From Macrobrachium rosenbergii (lineage: Eukaryota; Arthropoda; Malacostraca; Decapoda; Palaemonidae): 64,000 bases of DNA. Below the pieces are notes generated by a model, which worked only from the letters and a program-made list of their open reading frames with translations, did not search any database and was not told where the DNA came from. The DNA lies in the NCBI RefSeq assembly GCF_040412425.1, contig NC_089782.1, forward strand, positions 24,381,622 to 24,445,621, in the 5' to 3' direction. Each line of letters opens with the position of its first letter. The first letter of the stretch is position 1. The translations under genes and the position numbers were made by a program. Shown here in pieces: positions 1 through 11,408 of the stretch.

Positions 1-57
1 GTCACGGGTGACAGGACCTTCCTCAGAAATATAGATTTTCCTCTGTCAAAATCCCTT

Positions 58-91
58 TTCTGAGTCCAGTCCCGTGTCAGCCGGTGAAATC
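58..91 (+). repeat. Left inverted terminal repeat of the DIRS element
   Basis: The segment running from ctgagtccagtcccgtgtca through ccggtgaaat is the reverse complement of 7649-7681, apart from a 2-base indel. As the element lies on the minus strand, this is its 3' terminal repeat. Outside the repeat the two flanks do not match. Confidence 0.8.
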
Positions 92-647
92 GTGATAGAG
101 AATCATGCCAAGGCTGCAACTACTAGGAAAAAGAAATGGAGGATAATCTGAAGAAAAGGCAAAAGTTTTACCAGAATAATTTTAATTAAGCAATCTCTTC
201 CGTGTAGAAAGAACACTAAGACTAGGCATATTAAATCTAAGGCACATCAAAGAACTTAATACTATGAAACATGGGCAGGTTCGGCACGACGGAGAAAAAG
301 CCCAAAAACTTAAAATTACTTAAAGCAAAGTGAAACATGAAAAGCGCACAAAATAAGTGCAAATATAACCTTAATACTAATACACGTAAACTTAGGCTAA
401 ACACGTAAGAGACAAAATCAATCAACATTAATATATACATTCATCTGGGGTACATGGAACCAAATAAAAACTGTCCAGTACCCCACAAGAGAAACAATCA
501 TGGCATTTCAGATTACAGCTTTTCCATCAACAGGTACAAGAAACAACAATATGAGGAGCTAGGCAGTGAGGTATAATCAACCAGGAGAATAAGCAGAAAA
601 GTAAATGAGGCAGGCGGGGGGAAAGGAAAGGACAAGGATATGATTAA

Positions 648-1560
648 TTAAGGTGGGGAGATGACACTTCCCACAGCTATGGTAGAAAATTTCAGGGCTT
701 CGAGCGTTTTTAAATAGTGGCGTTTAAACACTAGAGGTGATTTCCAACCCGTAAATTTAGATAACTCCGAAAAGTCCATATTATGAAAGTAATTAATGGA
801 AGTGGCAACTGCTCGAATATCATGAACCTTGGGATTGAATCTGGGTTGGCCTGTTTAATGAAATATAAAATTTGTTGTCTTATAGCATTTAGTGAAAGAG
901 TACCACCTTTCTCCCTGAAAAAGAGGACCCGACTTACTCTGTGGAGTTCTTAAAAGGTAAGATTTAAGTGTATAAACTGGACATAAAGACTGGTCTTGAG
1001 GAAAGGCACCACCTTCCAAGAGACCACCTGTCCTGTGGGTCTTCGTTTCTTAGCTAAAAATCTAGGGTCAGGGAAAGGAGGACCTCTCCAGATGGGGAGG
1101 AAGTTCACATAATTATCACCTCTAGTGAGAGCCGGTAGCTCTGAGATTCTAGCACCTGAAGCCAAGCTAATCAAGAATAAAGTCTTCCTTAACAGATCCT
1201 GATAAGAGCAATGAAAGTTATCCATCTCTGATGCTAAGCAAGGACGTCATTGAGAAACCACGTAACAGACTGTGGGCGTGATACTGGTCTCTCACGCAGC
1301 GCATGCTCTGGGGATAGATGAAAAGGGAATCTGTAGGAGTCGATTTTAAAGCCGAAGAAAAACTTTCTTTAATGCTGACTTGATTGTGGTAATAGTGGCC
1401 GGAGCTAGGCCTTTCTCAAACAATGATCTAAAGAAGAAACTCCTAAATTAGCTGTCATGATTTGGCTTCAGATGCTTTTAGGAAGGAGGCTAATTTTTTT
1501 TGACTGCTGAATCATATTGTCTAATAGTAGAATCTCTTTTATCTGATTCTAAAAACAGAG
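648..1560 (-). pseudogene. DIRS tyrosine recombinase, frameshifted
   Basis: This is the recombinase that inserts the circular DNA copy of a DIRS element. Near 1490-1550 the minus strand reads STIRQYDSAVKKN, like the start of the SAM-like core-binding domain. At 1120-1200 comes LLRKTLFLISLASGARISEL, which carries the first catalytic arginine in the GARISEL box. After a frameshift near 950 the C-terminal half continues: FHDIRAVATS at about 798-827 supplies the His-x-x-Arg box, followed by FTGWKSPLVFKRHYL with the expected His/Trp position and the likely tyrosine nucleophile. The frame ends at a TAA at 648-650. The catalytic positions look kept although the frame is broken at least once. Confidence 0.82.
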
Positions 1561-1879
1561 TGTTGACAGGGTCAATGTTAGCTCCTTTTGAGCTGGTGAA
1601 TTTTATAAAGTCCATAAAACTAGGGCATTCTGAATTCTTGAGGAAGCTGACACAGTCTTGGTTTGTACTGTCTGAGTCAGAATGGGCTTGGGATCCACCA
1701 GACTCCGTAATCCCAGTTCCTGAGAAGAAGAGGGAACCAATTGCTCTTCGGCCAATAGGGGCTACTAGGGCTAATTGACCTTTGAATGTCCTGAGTTTGT
1801 GTAAAACTTTCAGCAGTAAGTTTATTGGGGGAAAAGATAAATCTTCTCCCAATTGTTTCAATCTACTGTCATTGCGTCT

Positions 1880-3420
1880 ATGGCGAACGCCTGAGGTCAG
1901 GTTGGGAGCCACATAACGGGAGTTTGAAGTTGCTCTCCGTTGCGAACAGATCCACTTGAGGCCCGGAACCGGCGGCAAATCCATTTGAAAGATTCCACGT
2001 CCAGGGACCACTCCGTCTCAACGGGCGTTCCTGGACAGGGAATCCGCCACCGCGTTCGTACCCCGCTAGGTGGGTGGCTGACAGGTGCCAGCCGTGCTTG
2101 TTCGCCAGGAGAAGATAGCAACCATTACTTGGTTTTACTCGGCCTGATTTGGAGCGCGCCCTGTTGATGCAATGAACTACCACTGCGCTGTCAATACCAG
2201 CCTGATATGAATCCGGTTGGGGCGGATTTTCTTCAAGTTAGAAATGCGCATAGCTTCCAGGGTGTTTATATGGAACTGCTGAAACATTGTGGACCACGTT
2301 CCTTGTACTTTTGTTTTGGTGAATATCCCCCAGCCGTAGGGCGTCTGTGTGAACTACTAGTGCCGGAGGGGGAATTGAAGCGGAACTGTATTGGACAAGC
2401 CTTTGACCGAGGCCCACGGTCGCAACCTTGTCTTTAAGATTTGAGGATAGAGGAGACCTTGTCTCTGAGCTTGACATTGGCTCGACTCCGCCACACTCTG
2501 TTTATGTCTTTTAACCGCTTTAATAGCAGGTTTGTCACTGAGGCAAACTGAAGAGACCAAGGACCCTTTCTTGGGACCGGCGGGATGCTGATGGATTTTG
2601 AGGAATCTCCTGGTGAGAGATGCTATCTCTTTCCTCTTGGGAGGCGGAAGGGACAGCGTGTGAGATGACAGATCCCATTGGAGACCCAACCACTGAAACC
2701 GGGACTCGAGTCAGGCGGGACTTCTCTCTGTTCAGTTGGAAACCTAAGCGACTCCAGAAACTGATGACTATGGACGTGGCTTTCTGACACTCCGGAACTG
2801 TTGGTGCCCAAATTATCAATCGTCCAAATATGCTGCTAGGGATATCCCTTGAGACCAGTTGCTGTATTACCGTGTCCGCCAGCTTTGTGGAATATCCTGG
2901 GCGCAATGTTCAGACCAGATGGCATGACCCTGAAGGGTAGGCTTGATTCCCGAGTCTGAAACCGAGGAACTGAGAGAAGTTCCGCGCAACTGGGGCGTGA
3001 TAATAAAGCGTCTGAAAGATCGATAGAGGTGGTGACGGCTCCGCGGAAGTAGAGTCGTACCTGAGCTATTGTAAGCATCTGAGAAAACTTGTCGCATTTT
3101 ATGTAGAGATTTAGGCACGCGACAGATCCAGGATCACTCTTTGCTGATCGGAGTCTTTTTGGGAACAGTGAATAACCTGCCTTGAAACTTTAGGTGCCTT
3201 ACTTTCTTTATTGCTCGTTTGTTGAGCAATTCTGTCCACATAATCCTTTAGGATTGGTGTCGGTGGCTGAAGTAAAACCTGGTTGGAGGAGGAGGGTTTT
3301 GATCCCAGCTCCATCCAGGCCTTTGGACACAATGCTGTGTGCCCAAGGGCTGAAGGTCCATTGGTCCCTGAACCAAAACAGGCGACCACCTACCTGTGTT
3401 CTCTCAGTGGGAGGAGCGGG
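1880..3420 (-). pseudogene. DIRS reverse transcriptase and RNase H, frameshifted
   Basis: Minus-strand pieces in several frames together outline a DIRS polymerase. At 3111-3200 the stretch QKDSDQQRVILDLSRA matches the PKKDG...R.VIDLR..N region of RT. At 2990-3060 FRGAVTTSIDLSDA is the FTTIDLKDAY motif with the first catalytic aspartate. At 2890-2930 MPSGLNIAPRIFHK is the LPFGL..AP..F.K motif. Around 1900-2100 VDLFATESNFKLP is the segment that closes the DIRS RNase H region, just before the recombinase. The pieces lie in different frames with internal stops, so no full-length enzyme can be made from this copy as given. I did not find a clear adenine-methylase domain between RNase H and recombinase. 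Confidence 0.8.
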
Positions 3421-4439
3421 TTTATTCCTCTACCACGTCCCAGGTCTTCCTTGGGGTGGTGTTGGGCTTTCCTCTATGAGGGCTTTGCCCTTCCTCCCCC
3501 TTACAACCCTGTTAAGGCCGTGAAAATAACCACGGCCTTCATATGTGGGTTGTATGCCGGTGAGGCCACATATGAGGGTGCAGCTGGTTGGACCAGCACG
3601 TACTGTTGGGGTGAGCCTTTGAAGTGGAAGGCTGTGCCACTGCCGAGACCGGGACGACTTGGACTACCGCCTGGTGGTAGGGCCTCTTATGCCTCCTGAA
3701 GCGTTGCCTCCTCTCGATTGGGGCGGCCGATTCTGGTCTTACGCTTGTAGGCTGAAATACCCCAGCGAGCGAAGACTTTGGTTGGCCGTGTAGCCTCGGC
3801 CATAACACTTGTGACCTCCTCTTCCTTCTGGGAAGAGGTTAGGTCCCCAGATCGAGCTTTCACGAGCTTGTTGGGCTCGTGACGGATAGTGCATCGCCGA
3901 AGATGAACTTCCTACATTCCAGTCTGGCCATGATGAATTCAGACAAGTCAGACTGAAACCTGCCAGCAAGGACTTAGCTAAAACCTGAAAAGAAGGGCTC
4001 GTCCGAGCAGGGAGGCGCCATTGGCTTCAGTAAGGCATACGGAGTTCAACGACCGGGCTAACTTAACCGAGCATCAAACTCCGCTTTCAAAAAGAGCTTC
4101 CGGCAGCTTGGGGAGCTGCTCGCTAAATTGCGTGGAAGCGCAGAGGTCCTTCCCCGACCGTGAAAGTGGCGTCTGTCAGAACTCGTTACTTCCTGGGAAT
4201 ACCAGGAAGTAGGGTCTGTCTCCCTTAGCTGAGGTGCGGAATGCCGTCAAAGCACGCTCGGGCCGTAGCCAGGCGACTTTGTCCCAAGCAGGAGTGGGAA
4301 GGTCGACTCCCAGGGTGAACATGGTGAAGTTCCCCCTTGAAAGAGTCAACTTTGTGTTATCTGCCTGCCACTCCGTCCAGAGTGCGCAGGGAGACGACTG
4401 AGCTTGGTCCCTAGGGACGATGACAGTCTCCTAGGAACC

Positions 4440-5085
4440 TTGTCTGACCTAATCCAAGCTTCCTCCGTGAGTCTCACGAAGCCTGGGTAAGGGGGCAGGA
4501 GATCGGGGAAGAACTCCAATTCCTCCAACCGTCGTGCCAAGACCATCAAGAGTCAGCTTGCCATCATGTTGGATGGCCGGAGGGCAAACGCCAAGGGTTT
4601 TCCGACATCGAAGGGGAGGTCCGCAGTGTCGAGATAACATGCTGTGGTTGGCTGGGGTGGGTGAGCCATTCCGCCAGTATGTTATCATGACTGGCCAGCT
4701 TATTCTCCGAAATCTCACTAAATCTTGAACCAGGTCCTCCGTAAACCGTTTATAAAGTTGGTTGCAAAAGGCCTCTGCATCGGAAAGCAGGTTGGCGAGA
4801 GGGCTTGGTTTGCAGCCCTCTTACTCGCCTTTGCTGGAGGAACCAGACTTGCTCCCGGAGCTGCTACAGGTCCTGAGACCTTAGCCTTCCTTCGGGAAGG
4901 AAGGGAAGAGCAATGCCTTCTTGGAAGACGAGGACTTGCCCATTTTTCGCTTCCATGAAGTCTTCAACTTCAACTTGGGGATAGCAGATGGGCTCTATCA
5001 CCCAGGAGAAGACTTCACAAAGCCTGCAAAGGAAGAAACAGATGAAGCAGGAGTCAAATAAAGGGGCCCGCCCCAACAACCTCAC
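4440..5085 (-). pseudogene. Probable DIRS gag-like region
   Basis: Upstream of the RT on the minus strand is a GC-richer stretch with several overlapping partial frames. One frame near 4740-4960 is rich in Lys, Ser, Pro and Ala (for example WKRKMGKSSSSKKALLFPSF), as in a basic nucleic-acid-binding Gag. A second, at 4449-4718, is rich in Arg and Pro. No zinc knuckle is visible. Position and composition are the only support. Confidence 0.4.
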
Positions 5086-5089
5086 CTAC

Positions 5090-7640
5090 CTCACCACTTA
5101 CCACCTGGTCCTGCTCTACAGCCATTGTTTTCTAGGTCCAGATTAATGGCGGCAACATCCCTCCGAGACCTCAGCATAGAGGATATCCGCTTGGGTGGCT
5201 GGGTCTCATCCCGGATCTGCTGGATGATAGGGTGGCCACATCTTCAGGCACTGCTGCCGCCACCCGTCGCGGGGGTAGAGTAAGTCCCTCAACCTAGCGT
5301 CGAGGCGTAGGGCTTCCCACCAGAACGTTCCTTCCAAACCCAGCCACCCAGGCCGGAGGGATTTCAAGGCAGACTTCTTGGAAGTTTCGTCCGCCTGTAA
5401 GAAAACCAACAATTAGCTAAGGGCGAAAAACCATTCCGGAACCTCATAGACAATGTATAATATACAATATGAGGAGCAAAAGCAAGAGTAATGTAAAGAC
5501 TGTCACTTACCAACTCATCCTGGACAGTTGTGCAGAGACAAAGCAAACCTCACAACCATCAGGGTGCCAAACAATCAGGTCATCAGGCGGACCGCACAAC
5601 CAGCGTGGGTCCGACAAACGCACGTGACCGTACAGGGTTGTTGGAGGAGGCGGTGCACCCCGGCTCCTCAGCGAACAGTCTGTAAGAAGAAGCGTACATG
5701 AACCTCCCACCCTAAGCAAACTAAAGCTGGCGAGGCCTGGAAATTCAACCACAACTGGAATACTCCGGCGGAGAAGAACTCCTATCATAAACTGGGCCAA
5801 AAAGCTCTAAATTACACAGAGTGGAAGGTAGGATTCCAGACCCCGGAGTACTCCGGGGAATGAAGGAGAGACCAGGAACTAACCAAGGGCTGCCAGTAAA
5901 ATAGGGGAAGACCCTGGTATAGAGGACCGGACTCACGAATTTATATATATATAATAAATAAAGGAGAGTACTCCTGTAGATAACAGACTTATCTAAAAAT
6001 AAAAACAATAACAAGTGATGGTAAGAACTGAAGAGAGGACGGAGGGATCCGTTTCCCTATATGAAAAAACCTTCCGCCTACTTCCCGCCGGAGAAGCCAG
6101 GCGGGTAAAATGCTTATATGATCATAACATAGGGTGAAGCAATATATACAGCAGCCGCGTAAACCGGCGAGTGGGAGGCGAACAGTGACTCGAACACGTT
6201 CGAGTAAACAAACCACCAACCCCAATACAGCGATGCTGGGAACAATCTGGGAGGGAGCGAATCCCTCAACCAACAAGAGGTCCCTGAACTCGAGAAAAGC
6301 AGCCATCTAGCGTCACCTTTTGCAGTAGAGCAAGGCTGGAGGAGGAGGAGGGAGGTAGGTAGGAGGAGTAGGCTACCAGGAAGGAACAGGAGACGGGAGA
6401 AGCTCACCCGCTCAACTGCACCACACCTCCCAGACCATGAATCTTGGAGGGGGCAATATGACTGGAAGCAACCAACCAAGCCCGACTCCTACCTGGCGAA
6501 GCCTAATATAGACCTAACCTTAGTATAGGCTAGGGCGAGGAGTGTAAAAGGGAAAGGGAAGCAACTGGGAGAGAAACTTTTGAGCCGAGAACCAGCCGGG
6601 ATCGAGAATGGCAGGCAAGGGGGCGACTAGCCTCAGAGGAAACACATCCTAAGAACTCGATTCCCCCAATTGGAGGGAAGAGAACCAAGGGCTCACTCTG
6701 CCCACCAAAACGATCGGAGGAAACAGCAACAAAACTCCCTCAACCTGATGGCTCCCCACCCAGGGCAAAGGGAAGGAAGCTAACAAGCCTACTCTACCAG
6801 ATAACCAACACTCAAAAAAAACTAAAATGTGCTCAACAGAGGCGTAGCCTACCACGGGAGGCGGTTAGATCTGAGGCTGCCAGCACCCGAGGTAAACCAC
6901 TCCAATAAAATAATAAAAACAATAAAATTAAAAATAAAACTACAAGAGAGCACCATCTTCAATCAAATTAATTAGCCTAGTAAGACCAAAACAATAGGAA
7001 CCCAACTGGGGATCTAGACGGGGCATCACTCCCACAAAGGCCAGTAGGCCAGTGATCGTAATTCATAAGAGGAGCCGCAAGGAAACCCCCAGGAAGGGAA
7101 CCAATGGGGCAAAATATCTATACGAGAGCGAGAGGCGACGCAACTGAAAAGAACAGAAGGAGACTTTCCATGGTCGAAATGGCTGGCTGGGGGCGCGTGG
7201 CGACATAACAAGATCTCGATATTTATGAAAATACGAGACTATAACAGCAAAAAAATAGAACAAAACCCCACAAGAAGATGGTACTTAACTTGAAATAGTA
7301 AAGCTGCTCGACGCCATCGTAAAAGCAGAAAAAATCCAAAATGATGGAAGCACACAAAACAAACCGAAGATTCACGTGCTAGAAAATGGAATGAGGTAGG
7401 TGGCGCTGAGTGTCGCCGTCCTGGCGAGTGTTTGGTGTGGGGCTGTAATAGCTCACGCTCTGTTCGGGGGTTTTGATAAGGAGAGATCTTTCGAGTAGGT
7501 TTCCGTGGTAGTGATAATTCACTCACCTTCTTATACCGACGCCTTCCTAGAAGACGCTCGACTGGGGTAGTAACCCCAGCTTTCCTGAAAGCTCTTTTTC
7601 TCTGGTATATCTAGCAGAGTTATACCTAGAAATTCGTGCT
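5090..7640 (-). other. DIRS 5' region, no identifiable coding domain
   Basis: This is about 2.5 kb between the gag-like region and the right terminal repeat. The minus-strand frames are short (at most about 120 codons) and carry no motif I recognise. It could be the long leader of the element, more decayed gag, or contain a second insertion. Confidence 0.4.
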
Positions 7641-7648
7641 GTAATGGA

Positions 7649-7682
7649 ATTTCACCGGCTGACAGGACTGGACTCAGAAAAA
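7649..7682 (+). repeat. Right inverted terminal repeat of the DIRS element
   Basis: Contains ttcaccggctgacaggactg followed by gactcagaaa, the inverted partner of the left repeat. It marks the 5' end of the minus-strand element. Sequence beyond it resembles the remnant of another transposon. Confidence 0.8.
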
Positions 7683-7689
7683 ACTTTAT

Positions 7690-8067
7690 GTAGGTGGAAT
7701 TAGTAGAAATTATGAGATATGAGAAAATTTTGCACTTCTCAAAACTGTGAAATTTTGCCAAAATAGCTAAAATCCGTGAATACTTAAAACCCCTCTAAAA
7801 ACTCTCAGAACTGCCCATTTTGATAGTTTAAACACAAGAAAAAGCCCTGGAAAATTGCTTATACCTGAGTATTTGAATAGTTATATCACAGAAAGTGCAT
7901 TTATTCATGAAAATTGTATGAAAATACAGTAATTAGTGAATATTTCTCAGTGAAAAATACCGCGAATGGGTGAATTTTCTGCAAATAATGGCTAGATATG
8001 TTCCACAGAGAAACCCTCGAATGCGTGAGTCCGCGAATCATGAGAACGCGAATCCGGGGGTTTACTG
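7690..8067 (+). mobile_element. Right end of a pogo/mariner-like element, left end missing
   Basis: The sequence up to 8067 ends in cgcgaatccgggggtttactg followed by TA, the look of a Tc1/mariner-pogo terminus next to its TA target. Several internal cgcgaat motifs (7960-8055) fit such an inverted-repeat element. No matching left terminus is seen before the DIRS repeat at 7682, so the DIRS element may have inserted into it. Confidence 0.45.
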
Positions 8068-8069
8068 TA

Positions 8070-9294
8070 GTATATGTAATAAAGTGTTCATTTTGAATCC
8101 ATTGTACACCCAAATAAATTATCTAGTAATTTTGATGCAAAAAATTGTATTTATTGCAAGAAAAATATGAAAAAATTTGTGACAAAGTAGCATCACATTT
8201 TCCACAAGAAAAGGGACAGTCACCTCCACGATAAACACAAAAAAATGTACATTTTCATGTTCAAAGATGTAGCTCCAGCAATTTTCAAACTGGACTGCTG
8301 AATTTTTTTTCATTTTGCAGCTGAATGATAGCTGTATAGAATAGCATTAAAATTTCCCAAAATAACTGTATGTAGTTGAACAATAAGTAAAACTTACAAG
8401 ATACATGAAGATTTTCCACTTCCCCCCAAAAGCAGTTTGCGAGAAAAAAATTTATGATAAACCTTCATTTTTTATCTATAGCACCAAGATAAGTGACCTA
8501 GTTATTGCAATTCAGAAAGTTACAATTATAGCAAAAAAAAAAATGAATGGAAAGTTAGCATCATGTTGTCTGTAAGAAAAGCAATATGCACAAAAACTTT
8601 ATAGCTTTTTTGTTTAAAGATGCGCAGCTGTGACAGTTTTCAAGCTAAACTGCATAATTTTGTTTCATTTTGCTGCGGAGTGATTGTTCTGTATACAGCA
8701 ATAACAATGAAAGTTCCCCAGGTTAACTTTTATAGGTGGAATAATGAGTAGAAAACTTTGCCCTTTCCCCAAAAAAATTTACCAAAAAATTATTAGCATT
8801 ATTCTTCATTTTTTATACAGAGTACATCCTGATAAATGACCTAGTCATTACAATGCAAAAGTTGTACTGTAGTTATACCAAGGAAAATGTAAAAAAATTA
8901 TTGACAAAATAGCATCATGTTTTCAGTAAAATATCTTCCTCTGCTCTCTCTCTCTCTCTCTCAAGAAAATTCTCTCTCTCTCTCTCTCAGATATGTAATT
9001 ATAGAATAAAATTATAGAATAGAATTATAAAAAATAGATAGCTTATGTGTAAAAGGCAATGTCAGGAACGCTTGCTAAAAATGGTCTTCATCTTAACTGC
9101 TAGCTTTTTTTTTACATGCATATGTCATCAAAATGCAAAGAATTTAAATTTCGATGACACTTATATCAGCCATCAATAAGCGAAGGGGTAATGGTTTTAA
9201 GTCTGCATTTCCACAGCTTTAGTGTTTCCAGAAAAAGATTTGATTAAATTTATATAATGTTTCATTGCCCTCCTAAACTTTTTTTTTTTTACAG
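8070..9294. other. Intron or upstream sequence of the NHL gene
   Basis: AT-rich sequence. Two similar stretches (8200-8420 and 8540-8760) look like diverged direct repeats sharing a pattern of ttttcaagct, gcataattttgtttcattttg and tgaatgattg-like words. A CT microsatellite lies at 8941-8988. No exon was recognised. Confidence 0.4.
8941..8988 (+). repeat. (CT)n microsatellite, two blocks
   Basis: Two runs of CT dinucleotides separated by the short spacer aagaaaatt. Confidence 0.9.
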
Positions 9295-9413
9295 AGATAG
9301 TCCTGAATGTTGAGAGCAAGGAAACCCATGTTCTTAGTGTAAAGCTTTACCATCAACATGTAGTGGGTAGTCCATTTTTGTTTCACCCAACACTTAACAA
9401 ACAACCATATGAA
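9295..9413 (+). CDS. NHL gene exon 1 of those visible: filamin domain, second half
   Basis: Preceded by a pyrimidine tract and ACAG, followed by GTAAGT. It enters in phase 2, so at least one coding exon lies upstream. It encodes the closing strands of a filamin/ABP280 repeat (SVKLYHQHVVGSPFLF). Confidence 0.82.
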
Positions 9414-11127
9414 GTAAGTGAATTTTGTTTTTGATTGTCATGGTATTTTGTCAGTGTGTTTTCAGCATTCACAAATATAGGATTTTCTTTCTTTTTATAT
9501 GTTGGGTGCTTCTCTTGTTTATTTTTTATTTGAAGATTGCATGAAGCCAAACTGTAAATCATTAGATTTCAACTTATTCTAAAGCAATTGATATTTGAAA
9601 TAATGTAATGTATTAATGTCTTAAGACTGCTCAAACAAATTTGTAGAGCAAACTGTGTTGGAACATCCTTCATGATAAGATGACCCATTGCTAGGCTGAC
9701 CTCACTTCTGAGTGATTGTGGCATTTTTATGAGAACTGGAGTTTACCTCAAGTTATTAACCAAGCAGGCTTGTACAAATTATCATCATTTTATGCTTTAA
9801 CTTATACTAAATACTTTGATAGTAACATATTTCCACTGAGTTACGTGTCAGTCACCGACAGTTGTATACTTCCACATTTCTTGGATGATCCTTGGGATCA
9901 ACATTTATCATTACTCATAAAGGGCTGTATCTTAGTAGTACTCAGATGTGTCAAAAGTCCATTCTCTCTTATCCTTCACATGTTGATCGTATATTGTTAA
10001 ATTATAGTTTTCACTTCATATAATGAAAATAACCCAGTATTTGAAGATTTTAACAGTTTTGACTGTCGTCATTCTTGATTTTTTCCCTATAAAAGTTGTT
10101 CAATTGAAACTCCTGTAGTTCCATAAGGATTTATCACAACTACAGGCGAGGCAGGAATTTAAAATTTGCTTTACTATGACTGTAGGTGCTGGGATTTTTT
10201 AGAATACAGACACCACCCTGCTTATGAACATACAACTTACAAACATTCAGCTACAAACAAACGGGGATTGCAAATTAAAATTGTGTTCAGAGCGATCCCC
10301 TTTGCCACCTATTCTGTGTGCACAGTACTGTATGTATACAGTGTGTTGTGTTTTAGGATGAAAAAACGCATAGTACTGTACTGATTTTATATCATACTGT
10401 ACTTGAATAAGCGTGAAGAGCACCGTAACCAACTTACAAACAATTACACATACAAACAGCCGTCTGGAACGTAACTCGTTTGTAAGTAGGGTGGTGTCTG
10501 TACTGTAATAGCGAGATTTTACTGTAAAGTACTTATAAGTTACTGCAAGATAATGTACAGTACTGTCTATTTTGTTGTTCTCATCAAACTGTTGCTGCTG
10601 TTTTTTTTTCTGTGTAGGTAACTGTTATTGAACAAACTATTAATGTTGCTTTGTACTTTATGGATGCTGTTAAATAGGATTTAAAAATTAAAAGTAGTGC
10701 ATCCCATCCACTTCGTGAAGATTTTGATTGGGTGACAGACTCCACTTCTGAAGAAGAGTTTATTTCAGTGACAAAGGAATCCCTCAGGTATTGAATCGAA
10801 TATTTTTCTTTAAGTTGTTTTATATAGTAATTTTGCCCCCAAGTTTCCATCTTCATGAATTTTTCCCTATATTTGTTGAGGTAGCATGTGCAAATATTTG
10901 AAACTCATACACATTGACTTATTTATGTCAAGATTATGTTTTTGTCCATTAATGAGATTTTGCTCATATGATCAATTTTCCCAATCCAGAGTCTCTGTCC
11001 AATTACACTTTCACTGCTTATGCAACCTCAATCAGAATTGTATTTTAGTTATCTTGTAAAGTTGATGATATTTTTATATGCACTAGTATTAATATTATAG
11101 TCTTGTTAAACTTATTTTTTATTATTA

Positions 11128-11194
<67 letters not shown>

Positions 11195-11360
11195 GTTGTT
11201 GTTGTTGTCATCGTTAGAAAGTAGACTCCCTTAGACAGGACCTGTTAAATAGGATGGCGGCATAATTTGAGTAATTTTAAATTGAGAAAACCATAATGAA
11301 GACTGAGAAAACTCAGTATGCAATTAATGTAAATTAGGTAACCATCTTGTTTAAGAGGAC

Positions 11361-11408
<48 letters not shown>

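Larger units (their letters stand above)
57..7682 (-). mobile_element. DIRS-type tyrosine-recombinase retrotransposon, degenerate
   Basis: DIRS elements use a reverse transcriptase plus a tyrosine recombinase, not a DDE integrase, and end in inverted repeats. All of these are visible here. Inverted terminal repeats of about 33 bp sit at 58-91 and 7649-7681. Read on the minus strand, the order is gag-like, reverse transcriptase, RNase H, tyrosine recombinase, the usual DIRS order. No single long frame survives; each domain is cut by frameshifts and stops, so the copy looks inactive or badly assembled. It lies 1.6 kb upstream of the first visible exon of the NHL gene, in antisense orientation, probably within an intron of that gene. 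The family assignment is firm; the exact outer ends are inferred from the repeats. Confidence 0.85.

Noticed and set aside
1490..2011. 173-codon minus-strand frame as an independent gene
   Set aside because: It bridges the RNase H end and recombinase start of the DIRS element; part of the same broken polyprotein region.
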